Notes: generated by a model not told the origin, from the sequence alone. DNA of 64,000 nt from Camelimonas lactis (GCF_004342915.1 NZ_SLWL01000005.1:1-64000), one strand, 5' to 3'; counted from the first letter of the stretch, positions 9,357 to 18,011 are shown. Made by a program: numbers and translations.

Positions 9357-10642
9357 TCGCGCCTCAATGCCTTGCGGACCCAGCCGCCCGCCAGTTCCAT
9401 CGCGCCGTCCAGCGCCCGCTGCGGTATGCTGCCCCGCGCCACCGCCTCGGCGGCGTATAGCGGCGTTTCGAGGGCCGGCGCATCGCCGCGCAACACAATC
9501 AGCTTGCCAATTTCGGCGCCTGCCGCAACGGGCGCAGGCGCCGGGCCGGTATAGACGATTTGCGCCGTCAGCCGTTCATCGCCCTCCCGTCGCACCAGCA
9601 CGCTGACCGGCCCCCGCGCCGCCAGCGCGACAGAGCCACGGGCGCCGCCGAACACGCTGGCCTCCCCCACCTTTTCCCCGGCCTCGAACAGCTTGCGCGC
9701 CTCGAAGGTCCTGTACGCCCAGTCGACCAGCTTGCGCGCTTCATCCGCGCGCGCGGCGGCGGTCTTGAGCCCGGTGAGCACGAACACCAGGCGCTGGCCG
9801 TTCTGCACCACCGAACCAGCCAGGCTGAAACCGCCTTCCCTGGTGTAACCGGTCTGCAAACCGTCCGCGCCGTTCACGACATGCACGAGAGGATTGCGGT
9901 TACGCTGACGAATTTTATTCCAGGTGAACTCCGGCTCACTGAACACCCGGTAGAGCTCCGGCCAGGTGGCGATCACATAACGCGACAGCCGCGCCATGTC
10001 GCGCGCCGTCGTCATCTGCCCCGGATCAGGCAGCCCCGAGGCGTTGACGAACGTCGTCCGGGTCAGGCCAATTTCCTTCGCCTTCGCCGTCATGCGGTCG
10101 ACGAACGCCGGCTCGCTGCCGGCAATGCCCTCAGCCAGCGCGATGGCGGCGTCATTGCCGGCCTGCACCAGCATGCCGCGCAACAGATCGCCGACCCGCA
10201 CCTCGCTGTTCAGAATGGCGAACATGGCCGAGCCGCCGGATGGCCCGCCGCCCGTGCGCCAGGCGTGCTCGGAGATACGAAACTGGGTGTCCTGCGTTAT
10301 CTTGCCGGAGGACAGCGCTTCGAACACCAGGGCCGCGGTCATGATCTTGACCATGCTGGCCGGGGCGAACGGCGCGTCGGCGGCCTTGTCGAAGAGCGTG
10401 GAGCCCGTGGCGTCGTCGATCAGGATCGCCTGGGCAGCCCCGGTTTCGAACGCCGCCGGCGCCCTGGCGGCCGCATCCCGTCCATGCTGGGCTGCGGCGG
10501 GCGCCACGGAAAGCGTCGGCGCGGCCAACAGCGCCGCCATGACGCCCACAAGGGCGCGCCGCGATGCCTGCAAGGCGCCGGCAGAGGCCGCGCGCTGACC
10601 TGGTCGCCGTTTCAACCCCAATATCATGGCGAACAATCTCAT
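9353..10642 (-). CDS. DacF/DacC-type D-alanyl-D-alanine carboxypeptidase homologue with altered motifs
   Basis: From the ATG at 10642 the protein has 429 residues, with a signal-like hydrophobic stretch at 30-50 (VMAALLAAPTLSVAPAAAQ). The fold and context are those of a low-molecular-weight penicillin-binding protein: SMVK is intact at 96-99, and a C-terminal PBP5-like beta domain follows. However, the second motif, normally SGN, reads AGN (161-163), and the third, normally KTG, reads QTG (263-265), both read directly from codons GCC and CAG. The protein may have little carboxypeptidase activity or a changed one. The ATG at 10627 is another possible start. It is coupled to tmk by an ATGA overlap. 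Confidence 0.85.
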   Translation of the reverse strand: MRLFAMILGLKRRPGQRAASAGALQASRRALVGVMAALLAAPTLSVAPAAAQHGRDAAARAPAAFETGAAQAILIDDATGSTLFDKAADAPFAPASMVKIMTAALVFEALSSGKITQDTQFRISEHAWRTGGGPSGGSAMFAILNSEVRVGDLLRGMLVQAGNDAAIALAEGIAGSEPAFVDRMTAKAKEIGLTRTTFVNASGLPDPGQMTTARDMARLSRYVIATWPELYRVFSEPEFTWNKIRQRNRNPLVHVVNGADGLQTGYTREGGFSLAGSVVQNGQRLVFVLTGLKTAAARADEARKLVDWAYRTFEARKLFEAGEKVGEASVFGGARGSVALAARGPVSVLVRREGDERLTAQIVYTGPAPAPVAAGAEIGKLIVLRGDAPALETPLYAAEAVARGSIPQRALDGAMELAGGWVRKALRRE

Positions 10643-11025
10643 AAGGGGAATGTGCGGCGGCGGCGGCGCAAAGACAAGCTGACAGGACGCCAAACCGGTT
10701 GACCAGCCGGAATAGCCGGAGCGAAAAACCCGCGCCCTTTCCACCCGGCGCCGCCCTTCCCGCCGCCGGATCATGATCGCCGAAAATCTGGCGGCGACAT
10801 TTGCCGTCTACCCGGGGAAAATTGCCATCCCGTGCGGTGACGCCTTGCGCCACTTCCCATGCAAGCGCAAACGCCTGATACGCCAGCAACCTGTCTGACC
10901 CTGATCCTGGACGACGTTTCCACGGCGCTGGCCAGCCCCTGCGCCACCACTCCAGGACGCCGCCAGCCCACCGCATCGCCACGCCCCCGGGCATGGGGAG
11001 CCAGGCCTGAAACGCTGATCGGGCT
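10643..11025. other. Spacer between rlpA and the DacF-like gene
   Basis: Both flanking genes read on the minus strand. The dacF frame stays open up to 10774, but that extension (proline- and arginine-rich, before the signal peptide) is unlikely to be translated. I see no gene or clear terminator here; a promoter for the dacF-tmk operon is likely in this stretch. Confidence 0.4.
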
Positions 11026-11994
11026 TCAGTTACCCGAGGCCACGAGCAGGGGGCGAACCGGCGGCAGCGGCGCGGTGTCCGGCAGCGTCGACACGGCTTC
11101 CTCAACAAGGCCGGCCATGCTCATGCTGGTCTCACCGCCCTGGATGTGGGTCGACGTCGCGACGACCTCCTGCTCTGCGAACTGCTTCTCCCCGGCCGGG
11201 GCCTCCGCCATTGCGGCGTCGCGCGTCGACATGCGCGGCGTGGCCCGCGCCGGTTCTTCGCTGGCGCTCGCCACCATCACCGGCGACTGCTGGCCGTCCA
11301 GCCGCGCCGGCACGCCGTCCGCGAGGGTCGCCGCCAGCACCTGATCATCACTGCCATTTACTGAAGCGCGGCGGATGTAATCGACCTGCACCCGCGCCGT
11401 GCCGACCCGACGGAACTGCAACAGATCGGCCGCGCGCCGCGACACGTCGATAACGCGCCGCCCATGGTATGGGCCGCGGTCATTGACGCGCACCACCAGC
11501 GACAGGCCGTTATCCAGATTGGTGACGCGCACATAGCTCGGCAGCGGCAGGGTCGGATGCGCGGCGGCGATGGATTCCTTGTCGAACACCTCGCCATTGG
11601 CAGTCAGGCGGCCGTGGAAATTCATGCCATACCAGGAGGCGACCCCTTTCGCGGAGTAATGGGGATTCTCGACCGGCGTATAGCGTTTGCCCGCAACCGT
11701 ATAAGGCTTGCCCACCATGGCGCGCCCGCCGCCCTTGGGCACCGGGTCGCCCGGCCGCACCACGCGCGGGCTGGAATTGACGCCGTATTTCTTGTTGTAA
11801 CGATCCTGGGCGCCGCCCTGACGCCCCACCTGCCCTGCGCAATTGGCGACCAGCAGCGCCGCCGCCGTTACCCCCGCGACGCGCAGGACAACCGCGCTCA
11901 CGGTCCGCTTCCTGACGCCATCCCGCCGCGCGTCGCCTGGGTGCGCTGGCATGGCGGAGGCCGGAAAAATCTCCGGGGAATAGCATTCGGGCAT
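11026..11994 (-). CDS. rlpA: RlpA-family septal ring lytic transglycosylase (lipoprotein)
   Basis: The 322-residue protein has a lipobox LLVANC with Cys at 52 after a hydrophobic run, so it is probably an outer-membrane lipoprotein. The double-psi beta-barrel domain is seen in GVASWYGMNFHGRLTANGE, HPTLPLPSYVRVTNLDNG and VVRVNDRGPYHGRRVIDVS, which carries the conserved catalytic-type Asp. RlpA cleaves peptidoglycan denuded of stem peptides. No SPOR domain follows; the tail is disordered, Ala/Pro-rich. The start is uncertain because the lipobox lies 52 residues in; an ATG at 11952 is also possible. A CtrA-type site lies about 80 bp upstream. Confidence 0.9.
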   Translation of the reverse strand: MPECYSPEIFPASAMPAHPGDARRDGVRKRTVSAVVLRVAGVTAAALLVANCAGQVGRQGGAQDRYNKKYGVNSSPRVVRPGDPVPKGGGRAMVGKPYTVAGKRYTPVENPHYSAKGVASWYGMNFHGRLTANGEVFDKESIAAAHPTLPLPSYVRVTNLDNGLSLVVRVNDRGPYHGRRVIDVSRRAADLLQFRRVGTARVQVDYIRRASVNGSDDQVLAATLADGVPARLDGQQSPVMVASASEEPARATPRMSTRDAAMAEAPAGEKQFAEQEVVATSTHIQGGETSMSMAGLVEEAVSTLPDTAPLPPVRPLLVASGN

Positions 11995-12073
11995 GGGCAG
12001 CCTGGGCTCGCTTCTGTAGAGGCGCAGAAAATCGCCTGGTCACAGGATTGAAACTGCATTTCCGGCCCATCGC

Positions 12074-12089
12074 GTTAACAAAGCCTTAA
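12074..12089 (-). promoter_or_regulatory. Predicted CtrA-binding site upstream of rlpA
   Basis: On the minus strand the sequence is TTAA GGCTTTG TTAAC, an exact match to the alphaproteobacterial CtrA consensus TTAA-N7-TTAAC. It lies about 80 bp before the annotated rlpA start, a sensible position for control of a septal cell-wall enzyme by the cell-cycle regulator. The match is seen; the binding is inferred. Confidence 0.55.
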
Positions 12090-12625
12090 TGCAGCCTCCA
12101 GATGCGGGGCGCGACGGATCAAAATGAAACAATCCAGCCGCGCGCAGAACCTGGCCTGGACAGGCGTGTTTGTCAAAACGGCGCCAATTTCACGTCATAC
12201 GCCCCTGAAATCCGCCGGCAGTCCTTCCTTCAACCTGAAGCGCAGCAACATTTTTCTGCAAGCCGCGATCTCCATGGCGCGGATGCCCCCGCCCAGCGCC
12301 CGACAATCGCCACAATCGCAACCGGCGATTAACCTTTCGCCGACATTCCACTGGCCGTCACGCATATCTCCGTAGCCAGACCGTTGACGGGCGCGCGCCG
12401 CCTGCTCCCGCGTGATTCCGCCGGGCCCCGAGGCGCCCCCATGACCAACGTCGCGCCCGCATGACCAACGTCGCCGGGCTCGTCAGGCGGGAAGCAACGG
12501 GCAAAGGCCGGCGCCGCCCCCGCCTGTTTGCACAACAGTAAATTTCGAAAATTTTCTTCTTGATAAAATTAAATACATGAAATTAACTTGAAACAACATC
12601 CGATCTGTCGTGAGAATGCACCACC
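12090..12625. other. Intergenic region before gmd, with a short direct repeat
   Basis: No gene is supported in this stretch. A 14-bp direct repeat, ATGACCAACGTCGC, occurs at 12441-12454 and 12461-12474. The last 85 bp before gmd (12541-12600) are AT-rich and probably hold its promoter. An open frame at 12124-12375 has no ribosome site and no recognisable protein character. Confidence 0.45.
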
Positions 12626-13621
12626 ATGGCAAAGCGCGCCCTCATCACCGGCGTCACGGGACAGGACGGCGCCTGGCTGGCGCGATTTCTGATTTCAAAG
12701 AACTACGAGGTATTTGGGCTGGCGCGCCGTTCGGGCTCTGGTGGCTTCGCGGCGGAGCGACTGGACTGGCTGGGCGTCACCGGGCGCATCACAATACTTG
12801 AAGGGGACCTGCTTGATCTTTCAAGTCTGCTGCGCGCGATGCAGGAGGCCCGCCCCGACGAGATATATAACCTGGCGGCGCAATCCTATGTGATGACGTC
12901 CTGGCGGCAGCCGCTTCTCACCGGCTCCGTCACCGCCCTGGGCGCCGCCAACATGCTGGAGGCAATGCGCATCGCCTGCCCGTCCGCCCGTTTCTACCAG
13001 GCTTCATCCTCCGAGATGTTCGGTCAGGCCGCCGCCGCCACGCAGAACGAAACAACGCCGTTCCGCCCGCGCTCACCGTACGCCGCGGCCAAGCTGTACG
13101 CCCACTGGATGACCGTGAATTATCGCGAGAGCTTCGGGCTGCACGCCAGTTGCGGCATTCTTTTCAATCACGAGTCGCCGTTGCGCGGCGAGGAATTCGT
13201 GACGCGCCGCATCAGCCGCGCTGTCGCCGCCATCCGCTGCGGCTCCCGGGAGAAACTTTCACTCGGCTGCATGGATGCGCGGCGCGACTGGGGACATGCC
13301 CGCGACTATGTGGAAGCCATGTGGCTCATGCTGCAACAACCCGATCCGGTCGATCTGGTGATCGCCACCGGAACCAGCATGAGCGTTCGCGACATCTGCC
13401 GGATCGCCTTTGCCCACGCCGGTCTGGATATGGACCGGCATGTGACCCATGACCCCGCCCTGCTCCGTCCGGCCGAAGTCGGCGCCCTGCTCGGCGACGC
13501 CAGCAAGGCCCGGGCGCTGCTCGGCTGGCGTCCCCGCGCCAGCGCGGCGGACACCATGCGGGAAATGGTGGACGCGGACATTGCGCGTCTGCAACAGCCC
13601 TTCAGCCAGGCGGCGGAATAA
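12626..13621 (+). CDS. gmd: GDP-mannose 4,6-dehydratase
   Basis: The 331-residue short-chain dehydrogenase-type protein has the NADP-binding GVTGQDGAWLARFL at residues 9-22, NLAAQSYV, the SSSEMFG motif and catalytic YxxxK in SPYAAAKLYAHW. The signatures LFNHESPLRGEEFVTRRI and RRDWGHARDYVEAMW are specific for GMD. It converts GDP-mannose to GDP-4-keto-6-deoxymannose, the precursor of GDP-fucose, GDP-rhamnose and perosamine. No reductase, aminotransferase or glycosyltransferase is next to it, so the final sugar is unknown. It is somewhat shorter than the E. coli enzyme, mainly at the C-terminus. Confidence 0.92.
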   Translation: MAKRALITGVTGQDGAWLARFLISKNYEVFGLARRSGSGGFAAERLDWLGVTGRITILEGDLLDLSSLLRAMQEARPDEIYNLAAQSYVMTSWRQPLLTGSVTALGAANMLEAMRIACPSARFYQASSSEMFGQAAAATQNETTPFRPRSPYAAAKLYAHWMTVNYRESFGLHASCGILFNHESPLRGEEFVTRRISRAVAAIRCGSREKLSLGCMDARRDWGHARDYVEAMWLMLQQPDPVDLVIATGTSMSVRDICRIAFAHAGLDMDRHVTHDPALLRPAEVGALLGDASKARALLGWRPRASAADTMREMVDADIARLQQPFSQAAE

Positions 13622-13648
13622 GCCCGGCCCGCTTCTGGCCAGTCCGGT

Positions 13649-13744
13649 TCAGCCCTGGTAACGGCGACCGGCGCTCAGCCATTCAGCGGCGCCCACTGCG
13701 CCAGCGACAAACAGGCCCGCGATCACAGCGAAAATAATGGACAT
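13649..13744 (-). CDS. 31-residue small membrane protein
   Basis: A short frame begins at ATG 13744, with an AGGAGG site ideally spaced seven bases upstream, and ends at TGA 13649. The product is MSIIFAVIAGLFVAG then AVGAAEWLSAGRRYQG: one hydrophobic helix (about residues 2-20) and a short basic tail, the usual form of a small inner-membrane protein with a cytoplasmic basic end. An in-frame ATG six codons upstream would give a 37-residue form, but the ribosome site favours the shorter one. I do not recognise a family. It lies alone, convergent to gmd. Confidence 0.6.
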   Translation of the reverse strand: MSIIFAVIAGLFVAGAVGAAEWLSAGRRYQG

Positions 13745-14052
13745 GGCGCCCTCCTGCTCCATGGGGTCACTTCCTGCACATCAACATGCGCAAAAGATGC
13801 GGCGGCTGGCGTGCGGCTGCGCACCCGGCGCGGACATGCAAACTGCGGTGAATGGCGAAAACAGGCAGTTAAAAACGAATGTTCGCCCTGCCTGAAGGGT
13901 ATTCGCGGTTAACAAATTCACAGCATCCGCCAATGGTGGCGGCCAGCTCTGGCGAATATAGGCAAAGAGTCGTAATTGCCCCTGGGGCCGGCCCCGGCCA
14001 GGGCGCTGCGCCGCGACAACAACGAAACGCAAAACATGGCGGGAAACGACCA
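13745..14052. other. Divergent spacer between the small protein and alcohol dehydrogenase
   Basis: The dehydrogenase frame stays open upstream to 13879, but its predicted extension does not resemble the family. The stretch contains TTAAAAACG and GGTTAAC elements and probably promoters for both flanking genes. No further gene is seen. Confidence 0.4.
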
Positions 14053-15093
14053 ATGAAGGCCTTGCGATATTTTGGACCGCGCGACATCCGCTGCGATTCC
14101 ATGGACGACCCGACGCTCCAGTCCGATCGCGACGTCATCGTGCAGATGGAAGCCTGCTCAATCTGCGGCAGCGACCTGCATATCTATCACGGCCATGGGT
14201 TCTCGACCGACGTGGGATTTTGCGTTGGCCACGAAGCTGTAGGCGAGGTGGTCGAAACCGGCCGCGCCGTGCAGCGGCTCAAGGTGGGCGACAAGGTGAT
14301 GATGCCGGCGGCCGTCGGCTGCGGCGCCTGCCGCTCCTGCCTCGCCGGCAACGTCATTCATTGCGAGTTTGGCGCAGGCGCCTGCTACGGGCTGTCGGCG
14401 AAGCTCCAGGGCGTTCAGGCCGAGGCTTTCCGCGTGCCCGCCGCCGACATGAACGCCGTGAAGATTCCTGAGGGCGTCAGCGCCGAACAGGCGTTGATGA
14501 TGACCGACGCCCTGTCCACCGCCTGGTTTGGCGCCCGCAACGCCGACATCCGCCCTGGCGCCAGCGTCGCCGTCATCGGCCTTGGTCCCATCGGGCTCAT
14601 GGCGGTGGACAGCGCCTTCGTCATGGGCGCCCACGTGGTCTACGCCATCGATCCGGTGGAGGAGCGGCGCGAGCTGGCGCGGCAATCCGGCGCCATCGCC
14701 CTGTCGCCTGACGAGGCCGTGGACGTCATTCGCGAAGCAACCCGCGGCCGCAAGGTGGATTGCGTGATCGAGGCGGTCGGCCTCGACGCCACCGTCGATC
14801 TGGCGCTGCGTCTGGTGACGCGCCGTGGAACGGTTTCCGTCATCGGCGTCCAGCAGTCCCGCCGCTACGCATTCCCGCTCGAACGGGCCTTCGCCGCCGG
14901 CCTGACGTTCCGCATCGGCACATGTTCAGTGCCCGAGGAGTTGCCGGCCCTGTTCCCGCTTGTGCAGTCCGGCCGCCTGCGCCCGGAGCGTTACATCAGC
15001 CATCGCCTGCCCCTGGACGCCGGCGCCGAAGCCTACCGGATGTTTGAGGCGCGCGAGGCCGGGGTGATCAAAACCGTGCTGACGCGGCCCTGA
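14053..15093 (+). CDS. Zinc-dependent alcohol dehydrogenase (MDR family)
   Basis: From the ATG at 14053 the protein has 346 residues. Zinc ligands are visible in CSICGSDLHIYHGHG (catalytic Cys) and VGHEAVGEV, and the structural zinc loop in CGACRSCLAGNVIHC. The NAD(P)-binding Rossmann motif is VIGLGPIGLMAV. Family members oxidise alcohols or polyols or reduce aldehydes; the substrate cannot be assigned. It is single, with a hairpin 40 bp past its stop and a convergent histidine kinase gene beyond. Confidence 0.87.
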   Translation: MKALRYFGPRDIRCDSMDDPTLQSDRDVIVQMEACSICGSDLHIYHGHGFSTDVGFCVGHEAVGEVVETGRAVQRLKVGDKVMMPAAVGCGACRSCLAGNVIHCEFGAGACYGLSAKLQGVQAEAFRVPAADMNAVKIPEGVSAEQALMMTDALSTAWFGARNADIRPGASVAVIGLGPIGLMAVDSAFVMGAHVVYAIDPVEERRELARQSGAIALSPDEAVDVIREATRGRKVDCVIEAVGLDATVDLALRLVTRRGTVSVIGVQQSRRYAFPLERAFAAGLTFRIGTCSVPEELPALFPLVQSGRLRPERYISHRLPLDAGAEAYRMFEAREAGVIKTVLTRP

Positions 15094-15131
15094 GAACCGG
15101 CCGCGCCCACCAGCGTATTTGTCAGCAAGAC

Positions 15132-15168
15132 GCGGGCCGTTCCGCCTGAAGGGGCGCGGACGGCCCGC
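15132..15168. terminator. Hairpin between convergent genes
   Basis: GCGGGCCGT (15132-15140) pairs perfectly with ACGGCCCGC (15160-15168), and an inner CCGC/GCGG can extend the stem. It sits between the ends of the alcohol dehydrogenase and histidine kinase genes. There is no long T-run on either side, so terminator activity is plausible but not certain. Confidence 0.45.
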
Positions 15169-15224
15169 AAAGCTGTTAACCAGGGAAGCGGGCGCTTCCG
15201 GTGAACGCCGTGGCGCCGGAACGC

Positions 15225-16604
15225 TCAACCTGTCCGGATTTCCTCTCCCGGCTTCGGAATTGACACGACGACCCGCAGGCCGCCGCCCGGCCGGTCTTCC
15301 AGGCTGATCTCGCCGCCGTGGGCGACGATCACGGCCCGGGCGATGGTGAGCCCAAGGCCCGAGCCACCCGTTTCGCGACTGCGCGATTCCTCCAGCCTGA
15401 CGAAGGGCTCGAAGACCCGCTGCCGGGCCTCCGCCGGGATGCCCGGCCCCTGATCCTCCACCGTCACGGTAAAATGGCCAGCGGCGGCGGCGACGCTGAC
15501 CCGCGCCACATCGCCATATTTCAGGGCGTTGCCGATGAGGTTGGAAAACGCGCGCTTCAATGAAGGCGCCTGCCCCAGCACCGGGGCGGAGCCAACGCCG
15601 CTGAGCGAGACATCACGGCCCTGATCCTGAAATTCGTCAACGATGGTTTCCACCACAGGGGCGAGATCCAGCGGCCGCATGCGCTCGTCCGACTTGCCGC
15701 CGCGCAGATAGGCGAGGGTTGAATCAATCATCGTCTCCATCTCGCCCAGATCCGCGTCGACCAGGCGGCGGGTCGCCGCGTCCTCAAGCAGCTCCGCGCG
15801 CAACCGCAGCCGGGTGATGGGGGTTCTCAGATCGTGGGAGACGGCCGCCATGGCCTGCATGCGTTCGGTCACCAGCCGCTGGATGCGTTCCTGCATGGTG
15901 TTGAACGCGCGCGCCGCGCGCCGCACCTCGACAGGCCCGGTTTCCGCCAGGGGCTGCGGCGCCTGGTCGATGCTGAACCGCTCCGCCGCCAGCGCCAGCT
16001 CGCGCAACGGCCAGGTCGCCCAGCGCAACAGCAGGACCGCCACGCCGATAATGGCGACGCCGACGCAAATCATCATTGCGAAGGCGCCCCAGCCCTCATG
16101 CGATCCCGGCTCCAGGGTGGAGATGGAAAAGTTGACCCAGGAGCCGTCATCAAGCCGCAGAGACGCCAGCATCATGTGTCGCCAGACAGCGCCGGCGCCG
16201 TGGTCATGGGTTCCGGCGGCGGCGAAGCCGATCCGCAACGCCTCCGCCCCAAGACCAGGCGCCTGCTCGCGCAGCCGGGCGGCCATCATCCCGGCGCGCT
16301 CGTCATCCGTCCCGTTGTCCAGCGTGAGACCGACCCGGCTCCAGTGCGCTTCAAGGCTGGCGTCGGAGAGGTCGTGAGCCACCCGGCTGCGCTCCGCATC
16401 GCCGGAAACGCCAGCGACGGCGCGGCTGATGGACAGCATGCGCGCCGCCAGCGCCCGGTCGGAGGCTGAGGCCGCGAGGGTGTCCGCGCCCACACGCCAG
16501 GCCCAGTATCCCAATGCGTGGAAGCCAAGCAGGGCCGCGATCAGGATCAGGATCGCCCGGCTGGCGACCGTATCCGGCCAGAGCCTGCGAAGCATCGCTT
16601 TCAT
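15225..16604 (-). CDS. Membrane sensor histidine kinase of the copper locus
   Basis: The 459-residue protein has transmembrane helices near 15-37 and 173-197, enclosing a periplasmic sensor domain of about 135 residues, then HAMP (to about 245). Phospho-acceptor His257 is in the HisKA segment AAVSHDLRTPITRLRLRAEL. ATP-binding boxes follow: NLIGNALKYGD, VEDQGPGIP and GGSGLGLTIARAVI. Its start overlaps the response regulator stop by one base, so the two are coupled. The divergent multicopper oxidase operon suggests it senses periplasmic copper. The sensor domain has few Met or Cys residues but includes His residues near 132-143 (THDHGAG, WRHM). Confidence 0.88.
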   Translation of the reverse strand: MKAMLRRLWPDTVASRAILILIAALLGFHALGYWAWRVGADTLAASASDRALAARMLSISRAVAGVSGDAERSRVAHDLSDASLEAHWSRVGLTLDNGTDDERAGMMAARLREQAPGLGAEALRIGFAAAGTHDHGAGAVWRHMMLASLRLDDGSWVNFSISTLEPGSHEGWGAFAMMICVGVAIIGVAVLLLRWATWPLRELALAAERFSIDQAPQPLAETGPVEVRRAARAFNTMQERIQRLVTERMQAMAAVSHDLRTPITRLRLRAELLEDAATRRLVDADLGEMETMIDSTLAYLRGGKSDERMRPLDLAPVVETIVDEFQDQGRDVSLSGVGSAPVLGQAPSLKRAFSNLIGNALKYGDVARVSVAAAAGHFTVTVEDQGPGIPAEARQRVFEPFVRLEESRSRETGGSGLGLTIARAVIVAHGGEISLEDRPGGGLRVVVSIPKPGEEIRTG

Positions 16605-17419
16605 CAGGCTTCTCCATGCTGGCGTCGCGCCTCAGCCGCCAGCATGTAGCCGGCGCCGCGCACCGTCTTGATCAATTGTCCGCCGCTGGCGTCCGCGCCC
16701 AGCTTGCGGCGCAGCCGGCTGATCTGCACGTCGATCGTCCGGTCAAACGGGTCGTCGCTGGTCCGGGTTTTGGCGAATTGCATCAGCGCCTCCCGCGACA
16801 ACACCCGATTGGCGTGTTCGACAAAAACCGCCAGCAGATCGAACTCACCAGTCGAGAGGTCTATCAGCACGCCCGGCGGCGAAAACAGCTCGCGCCGTCG
16901 CAAATCCATCACCCAGCCGTCGAATGTCACCACAGCGTTGTCGGCGGCGCGTCCGCCGCTTGCGGCCCGCGCCCGCCGCAGCACGGCGCGCACGCGGGCC
17001 AGCAGTTCGCGAGGACTGAAGGGCTTGGCGATGTAATCATCAGCCCCGCCTTCCAGCCCACGGATACGGTCCGCCTCATCGCCGCGCGCTGTCAGCATCA
17101 CGATGGGGATTTGCGAGGCGGCGCGCACGTCGCGGCACAGGTCGAAGCCCGAGCGCCCCGGCAACATCAGGTCGAGAATCACCAGGTCGACGTCGCCATG
17201 CGCCAGCGCCGCCATCATGGCGACGCCATCGGGCGCGCCGGCGACCTGGTAACCGTGACGCTGGAGAAAACGCGCCACCAGCAGTCTGATTTCAGGATCG
17301 TCGTCCACGATGAGCACGCGCCCGTAGTCGAGCCCCGGCCCCTCCAGCCCGTGGTCCGGCGCCACATCCTGTCCCGGTTCGTCCGCGCCGGTCCGCGCCG
17401 GCCGCCCTGGCTGTTGCAT
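16604..17419 (-). CDS. OmpR-family response regulator
   Basis: The 271-residue protein has a receiver domain starting near residue 33 (RVLIVDDDPEIR), phospho-acceptor Asp83 in DLVILDLMLPG, and Lys in DDYIAKPFSPREL. The C-terminal winged helix includes FDRTIDVQISRLRRKLG and VRGAGYMLA. About 30 extra residues precede the receiver domain, so a later start is possible. It is the partner of the kinase at 15225 and probably activates the divergent copper operon at 17682. Confidence 0.9.
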   Translation of the reverse strand: MQQPGRPARTGADEPGQDVAPDHGLEGPGLDYGRVLIVDDDPEIRLLVARFLQRHGYQVAGAPDGVAMMAALAHGDVDLVILDLMLPGRSGFDLCRDVRAASQIPIVMLTARGDEADRIRGLEGGADDYIAKPFSPRELLARVRAVLRRARAASGGRAADNAVVTFDGWVMDLRRRELFSPPGVLIDLSTGEFDLLAVFVEHANRVLSREALMQFAKTRTSDDPFDRTIDVQISRLRRKLGADASGGQLIKTVRGAGYMLAAEARRQHGEA

Positions 17420-17568
17420 CTGTCATCAAGTCTCTGGCGTGCATGGGGTTTTACGTCAGCACGACGTTGTTTCTTTTGATGCCTCGAAAAGGCCTGGCGC
17501 CGATCAGCCGGGCCCATTCCATCCGCCAGAACATAGCGCGCCTCCCCGCCTCTGGCCCCCGCCGGTTT

Positions 17569-17583
17569 GAAACAATTTGTAAC
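17569..17583 (+). promoter_or_regulatory. Candidate response-regulator site before the copper operon
   Basis: GAAACAATTTGTAAC is an imperfect palindrome centred on ACAA-T-TTGT, in the 262-bp divergent region between the regulator and the copper operon. OmpR-type copper and metal regulators often bind TTACA-like half-sites. It is the only such element I see here. Function is inferred. Confidence 0.35.
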
Positions 17584-17681
17584 GGACGCGCGGCGCAGCG
17601 GGTTGCTACCCCTTCCACCAGTCGGGACGGCGCGGCGACTTTTCGCCAGCCTGCCCATCACGACCGGGAGGAACAGAAGCC

Positions 17682-18011
17682 GTGCGTGTCGCCACAGCAT
17701 TTTTCAGCGAAGCGAACGCCGCTTCCCGTGAAAAATACGCGTCATACCAGCCGCCTGTCGCCAGGGGCCGCGCCGCGTGGGCGGCGCGCGGCGGCCGGTT
17801 GCTTTTGCCGGTGGCGCTGCTGGCGCTTGGCGCCTGCGCCGCGCCGGTGATTCCGGATAGCCTGGCGCGCCCCGCCAATCCCGATGCGCCGGTTCCGCCG
17901 CCGGCCTACCACAGCGTGACCGCCGGCGCGGCGACGTTGCGGCCTGTCGGCCCCATGAACTGGCGCGAAATCAACCGCCGGGTCACCCCCCAAAAGGGGC
18001 CCGCCACATGA
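17682..18011 (+). CDS. Small lipoprotein, first gene of the copper operon
   Basis: The frame starts at GTG 17682 after a GGGAGG-like site and encodes 109 residues. A hydrophobic stretch LLLPVALLALGAC near 39-51 ends in a lipobox with Cys, so a lipid-anchored mature protein of about 59 residues is predicted. The mature part is proline-rich with VGPMNWREINRRV near the end. I do not recognise a named family. Its TGA overlaps the ATG of the TolC-like gene (ATGA), so it belongs to the same operon. Confidence 0.6.
   Translation: MRVATAFFSEANAASREKYASYQPPVARGRAAWAARGGRLLLPVALLALGACAAPVIPDSLARPANPDAPVPPPAYHSVTAGAATLRPVGPMNWREINRRVTPQKGPAT

Noticed and set aside
10643-10774. N-terminal extension of the DacF-like protein
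   Set aside because: The extension is Arg/Pro-rich and would bury the signal peptide; the ATGs at 10642 and 10627 fit an exported protein.
12441-12474. Short direct repeat as a possible CRISPR or iteron
   Set aside because: Only two 14-bp copies with a six-base gap and no further copies, so it is simply a local duplication.
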